From Oreohelix idahoensis (taxonomy: Eukaryota; Mollusca; Gastropoda; Stylommatophora; Oreohelicidae), in NCBI GenBank assembly GCA_024509875.1, contig JAMPIV010015270.1, positions 62,001-126,000 of the forward strand: a stretch of DNA of 64,000 bases, read 5' to 3'. Every line of letters starts with the position of its first letter. Positions within the stretch are counted from its first letter, which is position 1. The notes below the pieces were generated by a model. It was not told where the DNA came from, did no database searches, and saw nothing but the letters and a program-made list of their open reading frames with translations. Position numbers and translations under genes: made by a program. Positions 24,401 through 35,072 of the stretch are shown in pieces.

Positions 24401-26112
24401 TAGAGGTGGGCAAATAGACACACTTAGCTGTGTCGAGACATTCGAAACAGTGGGTTAAACTGTGTCGAAACAGTGTGTCGACACAACGGCACAGCGACTC
24501 TTTTGCCCGTATCGGGGAGAAAGAAGTCTCTTATAGACAGTACCGGGGCGGGTATACATGAACTGTGTGAGACAATTTCCTCTGTTTTTACTGTTGTATG
24601 TGAAAATCTATGGCGTTTCGTGTGACCACAATTCAATATTTTTACACAAGTCTTCATTATGATGAAATAAAACGTAGATATGATGATAGCTGCAGTATAT
24701 GGGAAAATAATAAAAAACAACAATAATAATAACAGTAATAATAACACATGATATCAAACTAGAGTAAGCTAGTTTTGGTAGACAATGATTCAAATCCACA
24801 CCGAGTACACAAGATATCAGCAGAGCTAATAAAGTGTCCATTACATTTATACGAACACACGGACACTTTCAACTTTAACATAGCGCCTAAAACATTGACA
24901 ACTGCAGCACTGACACAATTTCCAATGTCTATAACTTCTCAGCAAAAATAATATCACTTGTAAAATCAAGTCATCATAACACATCCCTGAAAAATATGAC
25001 ATGTTTGATATTCCATGCTAATGTTCCGAACGGTTGATTCAAATTTTACATAGGCTCAGACAGTGTGTCGCTGCAAAACAGCGAGGCAGACGAAACAAAC
25101 AAGCAGGACGTGTCGAATCGCTCGCTGTTTCGAAGCATTGTTTCGACACACACACAGTAGCAATCTCTAGTGCCTAGTCATACTTGAAGTTGACGAACCC
25201 TTGAATGATAAAATACCAGAACACACGTTACATTTTACTTTGTTGTCTTTGATCTTTACAAAATAATCCCAAACAGGGCTTATCCCCACCATAAATGAAG
25301 ATTAAATGAGGTTGAACACAAGTTTTAAACACTATTTTATGTATAAACAAAACACGTTTTCTTACGAGAGCGCCTGAAGTCAGGAATCAAGAGTACCGTA
25401 ACATGCGTATAATGAGCGCTTGGATGAAATAGAACTATGGAACTGTTTCGAAACAGCAGACTACAAGTAAATTAACTGAAACAATGAGACATGAGTCGTG
25501 ACACCCTAGTATGCAGATTTACTTATTCTCGTTAGTACAAATCTATGGTATTTCGTGTGACCACTGTTAAGAATTTTACACAGTCGTTTTCATTACCGGG
25601 TATGATGATATGCAAGGGGAACATGCTGACAGCTGCAGTAAAAGTGAAAAAAAAAATAATAATAACAGTAATAATGACACATTATATAAAACTAGAATAG
25701 GTACAGTCAGCGACAATGATTCAACTCAAACCGAGCAGACACCTAGTAGTAGTAAGCCTCTTTCAGTCCTGAGGAATTATTTTAAAAAAAAATTATGACT
25801 TGTTTGATTTTCCATACTATCTATGAACGCCTAATGTACCGCACGCTTGACACATTTTTACAAAGGCCCCTGAAGGTGAGACAATGATACAGTGTGCCTC
25901 TTTGCAAAACAGCGAAGCAGACGGGAACTGAAACTGCAGTTTCGATACACGAAACAGGCTATGTGTCGAATCTGCGTGAGACAGTGCGTCTCTGCAAAAC
26001 AGTCAGGAACTGACACTGTATCGACACCGCAAGAAAACTGTGTATCGAATCGTTCGGGTACGATGCTGTTTCGACGCATTGTTTCGATACATACACACAG
26101 TAGCCATCTCTA
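24401..26112. mobile_element. Non-autonomous hAT-like element, apparently dimeric
   Basis: Ends TAGAGGTGGGC and GCCATCTCTA form short imperfect inverted repeats of hAT type, flanked by a nearly perfect 8-bp duplication ATAACCAC/ATAACCAT (24393-24400 and 26113-26120). The interior contains two diverged copies of the same sequence, about 24410-25165 and 25500-26112, sharing 'tttcgtgtgaccac' and a run of AAT triplets. There is an internal end-like CAATCTCTAG at 25155-25165. Many TTTCGAAACAG and TGTCGACACA motifs give it local dyad structure. No transposase is encoded. Confidence 0.75.
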
Positions 26113-26135
26113 ATAACCATCAACCGTCAAAGCAG

Positions 26136-27407
26136 TCAGCGGCCATCACGCTTGGTGGAGTCTTGTAGGGCAGCAACAAATTGATTCCACTTTGCTCGGT
26201 CGGCGGCCAACCTTCGTACAGTGCCCCAACTGTGGTTCATTCTTTGCATCTCAGCTTCCACAGTTCTCCGCCAAGTTGTTTTTGGTCGGCCTCTCTTTCG
26301 CTTTCCCTCGGGGGTCCATAGCATAGCTGTTCTTGTGATGGTATCAGGGTCCCTTCTGAGGATGTGGCCAACCCAACGCCAGCGTCTGCCAGCTATGATG
26401 GTGTGCATGTCCTCCTGGTTAATCCGAATAAGTAGTTCTTGGTTACTGATGGTGTTTGGCCAAAAGATCCGGAGAATTTTCCTTAGGCAGATTGTGTGGA
26501 AGGAGGACAGTTTCGACATTTCCTTCTCTGTTACTCTCCAACATTCTGCACCATAGAGAAGCACAGAAAGTAAACAGCTCTCATACAGTCTTAATTTGGT
26601 GTTTGTGCTGTACTGGGAAGACTTCCAAATGTTGTTGAGAACAGCAAAGGCTGTTCTCGCTTTATTCATTCTATTGTTAATGTCCTTGCTTGTTTCGCCG
26701 TCAGGTGTTACTATGCTTCCTAGGTAAGTAAATGTGTCTGTCTGTTCTAACTTCTCGTTCCTTAATGTTATTGGCTCAGGATTGCCCACATTTAGTGTCA
26801 TGACCTCTGTATTCTTCAAATTGATGTTCAGGCCAACCTGTTGGCCATACTTATTCAGTCTATCGGTTTTGTCTTGAATGTGTTGATGTGAATGCGCGAG
26901 TAGTGCAATGTCATCTGCATATTCCAAATCTTCCAGTGTAGAAAACGTTGTCCATCTAATTCCTCTTGGACTACCCTCTGTTGTCTGGCGCATCACCCAA
27001 TCTATGACTGTCAAAAATAATGTTGTTGATAAGGGGCATCCTGTCGTACCCCTGTTTTCACTTCGAAAGTTACATTTCTCGATGCAACACTACACGTAAA
27101 GTTAGAATAGAGTTTTTTTTTAATGATGGAAACAACGCGGCTGGGAATTCCATAAGCCCTCATAATTTTCCATAGGCTGTCCCTGTGTATGCTGTCAAAA
27201 TCCTTTTCAAAATCAACAAAGTTAATGTACAGCTGTCTCTGCCATTCTGAGCACTGCTCTATAATGTTCTTGAGGGCAAATATATGATCTGCACATCTTC
27301 TGTTCTTTCTGAAGCCCGCTTGTTCTTTCCTCAGTTTATGGTCTACTGCTCTTGGAATTCTCTGGATGATTATCCTGCCTAGTATTTTGCTGGGAACTGA
27401 GAGGAGG
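26136..27407 (-). pseudogene. LINE reverse transcriptase, C-terminal two thirds
   Basis: Reading leftwards from about 27405, PSKILGRIIIQRI begins in the fingers. Next come LRKEQAGFRKNRRCADH, YINFVDFEKDFDSIHR and VKTGVRQ, where a one-base slip near 27012 changes frame. The catalytic block is LEYADDIALLAH; the tail has FTYLGSIVTPDGE, LLYGAECWRVTEKE, RRWRWVGHILRRDP and GKRKRGRPKTTWRR, ending RDGR at the stop 26136-26138. Motif set and the short 3' end fit RTE-clade non-LTR elements. This copy lacks its 5' half and is frameshifted. Confidence 0.88.
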
Positions 27408-27460
27408 TTATTTCTCACGAGTACCTCAAACATACCTTTATGTGTGTAATATTTAATCTT

Positions 27461-27814
27461 ACTCACAGCTGTAGCAGAAAACTCACATAAGGATTCAGTA
27501 TCAGCAAAGGGAAGACTACACATACAGTAAAGATAATACTGGACAATTTATCACTGTGGCATGGGAAGAAAATAACAAAACAGACAAAGAAAACGACAGA
27601 ACAACATCTTTGGCGAGGTATGGTGGCTTACCGCTCGCAACATACAACTTTGAGAAAACAAAAAAACACGTCATCTAGTAACAATGATGAGACAAAGAAA
27701 GAATAATACTACTGATCCGTTAGTCATATGGTAGGATGTGACTAATATGAGGTTGTGCATAGAGCTGGCAACATCATCATGTTAAACAAATTGATACAGA
27801 AACAGTATATTAGG
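27461..27814. other. Non-coding repeat-derived DNA
   Basis: No gene. The stretch near 27740-27790 resembles 930-985. Confidence 0.4.
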
Positions 27815-28110
27815 GGAACAACAGAAGTGATTGCGTCATTAATAGGCTGGACTGCCCTTGGTAAATTTCCGGTGTTATGTGTTGCGGGTCGCACTAATGA
27901 CCCGTCATCGAAGCATCATTTTTTGGTGATGCCTAGATGGCAGGGAGGATAGTGTGATTCGCCTGCATAGCTAGGCGGGGTAGTCGCACGGAAGGTCCTG
28001 GGTTCGAGTCCTGGGTAAGCCACTCACGTCTGTTATTTTTCTGTTGTCTAGTTTTCTACTTCTTTATTTCTTACGAGTGCCTGATAACATACCTTTATGT
28101 TTGTCTAATA
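27815..28110 (+). repeat. Repeat with tRNA-like core, copy 2
   Basis: Shares with copy 1 the left arm AACAACAGAAGTGA, the core GGCAGGGAGGATAGT..ATTCGC, the right arm TTTTTCTGTTGTCTAG and the flank ACATACCTTTATG. Box B here is intact (GGTTCGAGTCC, 28001-28011) and a box A-like TGGCAGGGAGG is at 27938-27948. About 100 extra bases lie between left arm and core. Confidence 0.65.
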
Positions 28111-30056
28111 TTTATGTACTGTTTACAGGCCTCGGGTTTCCCTTCCTTATGCGCAATTTATAGACACAGTCTGATTTTTACTACCTCATGCCGTCGTTTT
28201 TTAGGGCAATTTATGTCACAGGTAATAATAAAGTTGCCAGAACATCTTTTCAACTTGTTCAGACTGTGTCACTGTCATAATCGACTGAACTAAGAAGGTA
28301 ATTTGTTTTAATTACTTTCTTTTTTTAAATGGATAGTCATAATTGAGAGTTACGTAATTTCTCCTCATTAGTATAACTTTCCGATACAACCAATGTTATT
28401 ACTAAATTTGTTTTTTTCCTTGGTAAATATAAATACACTCATTGCCAAAATGTAAAGAAACGAAAAAAAAGAAGGAATTTCTGATACTGCACATTTGAAA
28501 AAACACATATACTTTTATGACAATACGAGTTACAGCATGCACAAAACACTGTAAATACACACACTGTCTAGTTCGCAGTATGCACATAACTTTGTAAATA
28601 CAGATTCTGTTTAGATCACACACGCACACAACTTTGTAAACGCAAAATCTGTCTAGCTCACGGCATGCACACAACTTTGTAAATACAGAATCTGTCTCGT
28701 TCACAACACGCTCAAAGCTTGGTAAACACAGACTTTGACTAGTTCACAATATGCACACAACTTTGTTAATGTGATGGAATTTGGTTGTGTCCTTTTACTC
28801 CCTTTCTTTCCCTCCTACTTTCTCCATTTATTTCTTCATTTTACGCACATAAACCTGTGCCAGCCACGCCTCAATCATCGGTAAACCTCTGTTCATACTG
28901 CGATATAGTTATTTCACGGCTAATTGACCATCCTTACGGATTAAATGTAACCGTTTAAGTTGTTGAACCAGATTAATTTCCTATGGTAAACGTGAAAATG
29001 ATTATTGACTTTTTACGTAATCCTTTTCCACCAAGACGAGCATGTTCGTCTAGGCTCATTGTTCACTACAAACGCATTCAGACACTTGGGCAGATAATAC
29101 AAAAGGAAGACCAGATGTTGTCTAGGAAAAATATCTGGGTGCAGCGATATGTCGCGGCTTATCCTTCTGGGGACGAGGAAAGTACGGGTGATAATTGCTT
29201 AATCACTTCCTTACAGACATTGTGTAATTATTACAGAGAACCCCATCTGGGTAGACAAATTAGCAAGGACACTATCTACAGGCGAGGTTACAAATCGTAA
29301 TTAAAAGGTTACTTGAGAGTGACGGAAGAAGTCGGGCCATATATGGGAGACGAGGTCATGTGTTTACATTTTAAAATGGCATTTTAAAACACGAGGAGGA
29401 ATGTAAATAACTGATACTCCGACCCACTTCATTCTTGCTCATAGATTGGATCATATGAGAGTCAGAAATAAAAATTTATTCTGATTGGAAGTTTTGTCGG
29501 AAACATTAGGTGGAAGCGTTGGCAGGAAAATTGCAATATAACCTAGCAAATTTGGAAGCGGAAACATACTGTATTCTAAAATCTTCAAAGTAGGCAGGTC
29601 GGACTAACACCATGAAAGAATAGAGTTAGGATTCTAACCTTATAGGACCGGAAAAAACACGTATTGGAACTCCTTCTGAACACTACAGCAAGAAAAATCT
29701 ACCTTTTAATACGGAAACCGGACTCCTGCAGGACCTACTCACAAAGTCACAGAGGGATTCTAACTAGAAATAATACTCCTGACGCATGTTCGAGGAATCT
29801 TTATCAAGTTGCCAAGACTATTCAACGGAGCAAGAAGTCTATCTTCCCTATTGAGGTGAGCTGTATCATAATTTATTTACTTTGAATTTGACATGTTTGA
29901 ACTTGCTGATGGTTATACAGGTCCATACGAGGCTGGCAACCTCAGCAGGTGAAAATGATATATTCATGAACCCCAGCAGCAAAGCGTTGGTGTTTGCTTC
30001 ATACTAGTTCTCACAAGGAACCAAAAGCAGAGGTAACCCCAGATTTCGAGTGGAGC
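28111..30056. other. Non-coding DNA with a minisatellite
   Basis: Apart from the 43-bp array (28531-28770) nothing recognisable is present. Open frames at 28983-29300 and 29664-29885 show no domain. Confidence 0.5.
28531..28770. repeat. 43-bp minisatellite, array 1 (about 5-6 units)
   Basis: Units resemble TGCACACAACTTTGTAAATA followed by CAGAATCTGTCTAGTTCACA. They diverge by roughly 10-20 percent. A second array is at 31396-31556. Confidence 0.85.
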
Positions 30057-30069
30057 AGGGAGTGGATGA

Positions 30070-30273
30070 CGGGCTGATCACCCGTTTGCCAGTCACTTCG
30101 ATTACGGAAACAACAGCAGATGGATTGATTTGCCGTTGCCCTAAAGACGCCAATAGGCGTGATGGGAAACAATGGCAAAGAAAGCCTATCTGCTGTTGCC
30201 CTAAGACGCCACTAGGTGTAATGGCCACTGACTGCTTCGACGGTCGGTGGCTAAGGACGGAAGAAGAAGAAGA
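30070..30273 (+). mobile_element. Short SINE sharing its 3' end with the LINE at 24376-27407
   Basis: A 204-bp insertion flanked by the 13-bp duplication AGGGAGTGGATGA (30057-30069 and 30274-30286), ending in (GAA)n. Its last 80 or so bases (TAATGGCCACTGACTGCTTC and on to the GAA tail) align with the 3' end of the LINE at 24376-27407, including the end of its coding region. The body holds two copies of a GCCCTAA.GACGCC..TAGG.GT hairpin-like motif. A box B-like CTTCGATTAC is weak, so the promoter origin is unclear. Copy 2 is at 63494-63683. Confidence 0.82.
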
Positions 30274-31255
30274 AGGGAGTGGATGATGATGACATCATGT
30301 GTATATATTTAATATCATTTGTAATAAGTTGTATGTATACTTAAACATGCTCACCCAGGCACAAGTCATTGTACTTGTCACTGTCCAGTCGCAATTTTTC
30401 AATTAAATTCCCTAAAAGAATGGTGATTTTTTCATCATTTTCCCTGAGTTATATGACGTTCGCTCAGGGAGATTTTTAAAAATCAGAGAAAGGAATCGGT
30501 TGACGGACAGCGGGAAATGCGCCTGATTAGTAGCAGGAAAGCAAAGACTTTACAGAGGTTTTGTTCTTTTATTTCCTCTAAAGTTTGTGGTAAGAATCGA
30601 AGAGACCATCTGAGATACTACTCTACGATGCCAGTTGTACCACTGTTCTTTGGCTCAAAGCTTGTGATCGACACTGGAAACCTACGTTCCACGGGTTATG
30701 AAGATACCTGCCTTGACCAGGAGAGGTTACCTCTTAAACTGATCTGGAGACGTGTCCTTGCCACAGAGACGAATTGACGGAAACAGCAGATTACAACACT
30801 TCAGCGTTTTGGCAGCGAAGTTACATTTCCAGCAGGGCCAAATACAGAAGAACTTTGTTTTCTTTTCTTTTCAATATTAAGCTTTATAAAGCCGTCATCA
30901 TTTCTATGAAGACACCTACTTTTTATTAATTACCAGCTCTTATTTATTTACATTTGTTCAAAAGTAATTGATCATTAAATATTTGTTACATGTTGTTTAT
31001 AAATTCATAGTTGATCTAGTTATTACAGAGAGAAGTGCACACATATGAATCAATATCTTTAAAATATATCTATATAGAGCCAATAAGAAGAATGTTACTG
31101 TTAATTCAGTAGCGGGGTTGTACGGGCTAAATTAAATTATACAATAACTCTTCACAAACAGCGGCGGGCAGATAAAAGTTAACATTGCTAAGACACATTC
31201 AGCATTGTTTTTGACTTCTGAAATATCTTGTGAATACTCCCTCAAGGTAGAAGCA

Positions 31256-31400
31256 TCATCATCCTTCTATCTGCATCTCTGCCAAGAGTAATCTTGTGCG
31301 AAGGTAGTGACCTTTAAAGACCCACATTAGATACTCTAGGTTTTGGCCATTGTTGGACCATCACTGCAGAGCAAGGGGAGGCAACCCGTCACAGTTAATA
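31256..31400 (+). repeat. Unclassified dispersed repeat, copy 1
   Basis: Matches the reverse complement of about 47650-47795: both contain CTTGTGCGAAGGTAG, a TTAGATACTCT/TTGG block and GGGGAGGCAACCCGT. No coding content or clear ends. Confidence 0.7.
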
Positions 31401-31556
31401 CAGAAGCTGTCTAGTTAACAACATGCACAATCTTTGTAAATACAGAATCTGTCTAGTTCACAGCATACATACAACTTTGTATATATAACATCTGTCTAGT
31501 TCACAACGTGCATACAACTTTATAAATACAGAATATGTCCACTTCACTGAGTTGCA
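31396..31556. repeat. 43-bp minisatellite, array 2 (3-4 units)
   Basis: Same unit as 28531-28770 (CTTTGTAAATACAGAATCTG with GTCTAGTTCACA). Confidence 0.8.
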
Positions 31557-31945
31557 TGCATTAAAAAAAATATCATACTTAAACTCTCATAATGCTTAAC
31601 GTTTTGAAAGCATACTACTTATCTTAAACCACATTACTGGAGTACTACATTTAGGGCACCTCACAAATAAAGGTTTTACAGTAATTATCTAGAGTAATAA
31701 GATATGTATAATGACTGTGTGAAATACAGTAGTGAGAATACCGCAAAGAAACGTACATTTAAAAACATAGTATATAAATTTAAAGTTTGAGTGTGAGCTA
31801 AACAACTAAGTTAAAAAACAAAAACAACAACTAAATTAACATGTTTACGGCAATAGGACATGGGTAGTACACAACAACGTAAAAACGATTGAATTTACTG
31901 TTAAGTTCTAATTTCTGGTCTCCGATTTTATGCCGCTGAAATATA

Positions 31946-33559
31946 CTACTCGTCAAAAGTCAAGGGCCACTTAGAAAAACCTTGGTTGAAACCATAAAAC
32001 AAATCTGATGTAAACGTAATTGGTATCAGTCAAAACGGCATTTATTGAATACCAAATTGACATGTCACGTAAAGAAATGGAAACACACATTCAAACGCAA
32101 TGAAGCTGTGAAGTGTGTCACCAACCTTTTCAAAAGTCACACAATAGATATTGGACAAATAGACATTTCAAAATCGGGTATGACCACCGTTGACAGCAAG
32201 GCATTCAAGACAGCGTAGACGCATCGAGTCCACAAGGGTCCGAAGAGTATCCCGAAGAACAGCTTGCCATTTCTGAAGCAGAAATGCACTCAGCTGTGCA
32301 ACATCCATTGGCAGGGGGTGATTTGTTGACAATCTTCGACCAAGGACATCCCAGAGGTGCTCAATCGGAGACAGGTCAGGTGAATGAGCTGGCCACGCCA
32401 TCCTGATGACCCCATGTTGCTGAATAAACTCATTCACGACACGAGCTCGATGGGGTCGAGCGTTATCATCTTGGAGGATGGCATTACCACCTATGGAATC
32501 CAGAGCAGGCTGAACAATTGGTCTCAAGATTTCGTTCTGGTATCTTGGGCCGGTCAAGTTGCCTTGGATGATGTAGAGCGGGGTCTTGCCGTGTCTGTAG
32601 AAGCCTCCCCAGACAATGACAGAACCCCTACCATAACGATCCACCTCTCGAATTGTGTCATCAGTAAATCGCTCTCCTGGTCGTCTCCAAACTCGAATCC
32701 TGCCATTATTGGATGACACAGTGAAGCGAGATTCACCAGTGAAGAGAACTTTACTCCATTGTTGCCTTGTCCATCGGATGTGCTCGCGACACCAAGCAAC
32801 ACGGGCTCTGCGATGAGCAGGAGTAAGAGGGATTCTGACTGCAGGACGTCGAGCAGCCAGTCCAAATTCATGTAAACGTCTGCGAATGGTGCTTTGACTG
32901 ACATTAACGTTTACAGTTTGTCTTAGCTCACATCTTAGAGTGGAACAAGTCACTGTTCGATGGCGCAGGGCTGACAACAAGAGGTACCGGTCATCATGTC
33001 TATTGGTGCATCTAGGGCGACCTGGCCGGTGGCGATCCTCCACACTTCCTGTGGCCTGAAATCTCTCCAAAATTCTTTGGATAGTAGAGTGTGACACTGC
33101 AAGCCGTCTAGCAAACTCACGGACAGATAAATCACTTTCAACCCACGCTATAGCCCTCATTCTTTGTAAGGTGTCAAGACTTCTTCTCGGTGGCATGGTT
33201 TTTGCAAGTGATGAAAGTACCCTAAGTCTGCTAATTGCAAAACAAATTAAGAGTGAGTTCTGTTCATGAAAAGTCGCCATTGCACGTGGAAATGTCAATC
33301 AGCACGATTACTTCACCTGTTTGGTTGTACGGAAGTTTAAAAAAACAGATTAAAAATGTGAATTTATGGTAAGCATACCAAATTGCACGTGATCACCATG
33401 GTTGTCGGTGAGTTGTTTTTATGCTTAACGTGCATAGAGGACTGTCAGAGGAAGATATTGCACCCATTTTTACTAAAACCTTCCTTCATTTAATCATTCT
33501 ATGCGCTTATATAAAAGTGTATTGAAAATAATAGGTGGCCCTTGACTTTTGACGAGTAG
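31946..33559 (-). mobile_element. Tc1-like DNA transposon, complete length
   Basis: Perfect 25-bp terminal inverted repeats (31946-31970 and 33535-33559; outer end CTACTCGTCAAAAGTCAAGG) are flanked by TA, the Tc1/mariner target. The 1614-bp element encodes one transposase on the minus strand. Confidence 0.95.
32168..33196 (-). CDS. Tc1-like transposase with altered first catalytic residue
   Basis: 342 residues from the ATG at 33194-33196 (MPPRRSLDTL), the usual length; 34 further in-frame codons lie upstream but the family starts here. The N-terminal half is a paired-like double helix-turn-helix (VREFARRLAVSHSTIQRIL and VSQSTIRRRLHEFGL) with GRPR between. The DDE core has FTGESRF where the family has FTDES: the first catalytic Asp is Gly (GGT at 32735-32737, one transition from GAT). 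The second Asp in LQDDNARPH and the Glu in PIEHLWD are kept and 34 residues apart (DD34E). The frame is otherwise open, so the copy is recent but presumably cannot cut DNA. Confidence 0.93.
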   Translation of the reverse strand: MPPRRSLDTLQRMRAIAWVESDLSVREFARRLAVSHSTIQRILERFQATGSVEDRHRPGRPRCTNRHDDRYLLLSALRHRTVTCSTLRCELRQTVNVNVSQSTIRRRLHEFGLAARRPAVRIPLTPAHRRARVAWCREHIRWTRQQWSKVLFTGESRFTVSSNNGRIRVWRRPGERFTDDTIREVDRYGRGSVIVWGGFYRHGKTPLYIIQGNLTGPRYQNEILRPIVQPALDSIGGNAILQDDNARPHRARVVNEFIQQHGVIRMAWPAHSPDLSPIEHLWDVLGRRLSTNHPLPMDVAQLSAFLLQKWQAVLRDTLRTLVDSMRLRCLECLAVNGGHTRF

Positions 33560-33561
33560 TA

Positions 33562-34827
33562 TAGTTTAACTGACACGCAGGCGCAGGCAACTTCTTGTCC
33601 TCCTAGTTGATCTCCCGTGGCTTGTGAAAACACAAAAGGTTTCAATTACCACAAACCGTCTTTTGTCAAATTACAAACTTTCATATGATCATCATTTGTC
33701 AATAAAGGTTTGATTAATATAGCTTAATGAACAGTAACAACAGTAGAACTTTAACATTACCACCATCATTGACCTCCCCCAGGAGCATAGGCCTTCAGCA
33801 AACGTACGATAAATCTTCCTGTTCCGTGCCATCCGCTCCAGGTATCTCCATGTCTTCCTTATCATTTTCATTTGTATCTCCAGCTCTCTTCTTCATATGT
33901 TTGGTTTGGTTTTTAAGGACTTTCTTCATTGCACACGGACAACTTCATCTGTGCTCCGATCTCCTCCCTTAGATGACACAAGGATTGATCTCAGCACAGT
34001 GCACGAACTCCGTAGCACTGGCGGGAGTCCCAATGTGTGTATGTATGAACCACACATTCTATAAATATTTTTGTGGTGGGTAGGTTTCTAATTTTTAAAT
34101 TTTACCAGGGCAGTGGCCGTATGACCTACTCTTTACGACTTCCACTTCAGTGGGATTTTTAACGTACACAACTTGCACACGTGACCTCATATTTTTCTTC
34201 CTTATCCGAGAAGACCAGGCATTCGATCTAACTGCCCAGGAGACCTGGGGGAGGGGGGGGGGTATGACATCAATAGGGCCACTGGTTCTGAAAAACAATT
34301 TCCATAAATTATATTCCCTCTACTGGGAACCGAACCTGGTAACTTTAGAATTTGAGTTTTCAAAGAATATCAATAAAGAAAAAAGATCATGTATATAAAT
34401 AAAATTACCAATTGTATCCACAGTTTTGAGTAAATCATTTACGTTGGTTTAAGTTACTTGATAATTAATTACCCCTAGATAAGCTATAGTCTTAAGTTGG
34501 TCTGGGAGAGGAGGCATAATAGGTGACTGGGATTCCACATTTCCATCTCACCCAGTAATCTATACAGCCTGACATTAATCTTTGACCTCTTTACACCATT
34601 ACTCTTTTCAGATAATGGGGTATTTCTTTTAAGACCAGTCTCTTATCTGGCACTACCCTGGTATCATCTGATACACCTAATTGGTCATTATCTTACACAC
34701 TAAATAACCTCTCGTCACACCAACCTCCAGCTGTTTCCTAATATAAAACGTAATCCACAAAGATTAAATCACAAACAAACGTCATGAATCAAGAGAGGAA
34801 CAGTCTGCAGTTTTGATTTTGAAGTTG
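33562..34827. other. Non-coding; includes the 3' side of the Hox exon
   Basis: Part next to 34828 should be the Lox5 3' UTR (minus strand), but I see no clear polyadenylation signal. 34085-34260 has the look of a degraded interspersed repeat; no gene found. Confidence 0.4.
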
Positions 34828-35072
34828 TCATGTGGACTTCAACACGCGTCTGATTGGTTTATCTGGACCTGTTAGATTCTGAAGATTATTCACCTTTTTC
34901 CATTTCATTCTTCTGTTCTGGAACCAGATTTTAATCTGACGTTCCGTCAGACCTAGCATATGGGCGATCTCTATTCGACGACGACGAGCCAGGTAGCGGT
35001 TTAAGTAGAATTCTTTCTCGAGTTCCAGAGTCTGGTAGCGCGTGTAAGTTTGACGAGTTCTTTGAAGCTCGG
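34828..35072 (-). CDS. Lox5: Hox gene homeodomain exon, Lox5-like (last exon)
   Basis: Read on the minus strand, a pyrimidine-rich tract and CAG acceptor (35073-35075) precede an 81-residue exon ending at TGA 34828-34830. It encodes a full Antennapedia-class homeodomain beginning around [20 protein letters not shown]. Helix 3 is [15 protein letters not shown], with Gln50 and Asn51 for base contacts. It is followed by [11 protein letters not shown]. The xLTGP motif just after the homeodomain is the Lox5 signature of lophotrochozoans (orthologue of ftz). Lox5 is a nuclear transcription factor patterning the trunk or anterior body. Some positions ([15 protein letters not shown]) differ from the common EFHFNRYLTR, suggesting a fast-evolving lineage. 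No stops or slips. The upstream exon with a YPWM-type hexapeptide was not found in the window. Confidence 0.9.

Larger units (their letters stand above)
24376..27407 (-). mobile_element. 5'-truncated RTE-like LINE, itself split by a hAT-like element
   Basis: Flanked by the 11-bp duplication TTATTTCTCAC (24365-24375 and 27408-27418). On the minus strand it contains a reverse transcriptase, a stop at 26136 and a very short 3' end finishing in (GAA)n repeats (24376-24390). The hAT-like insertion at 24401-26112 sits in that 3' end. The 5' half, including any endonuclease, is missing. Confidence 0.85.
30287..31945. other. Non-coding DNA with dispersed repeats
   Basis: No gene recognised; a frame at 30517-30777 has no known domain. 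It contains a dispersed repeat (31256-31400) and a minisatellite (31396-31556). Confidence 0.5.

Noticed and set aside
28531..28770. CRISPR-like array
   Set aside because: Units are contiguous diverged tandem repeats without unique spacers, in a eukaryotic genome.
30070..30273. Hammerhead ribozyme, as in some retrotransposons
   Set aside because: CTGAT occurs but the CTGANGA...GAAA core and three stems are not present.
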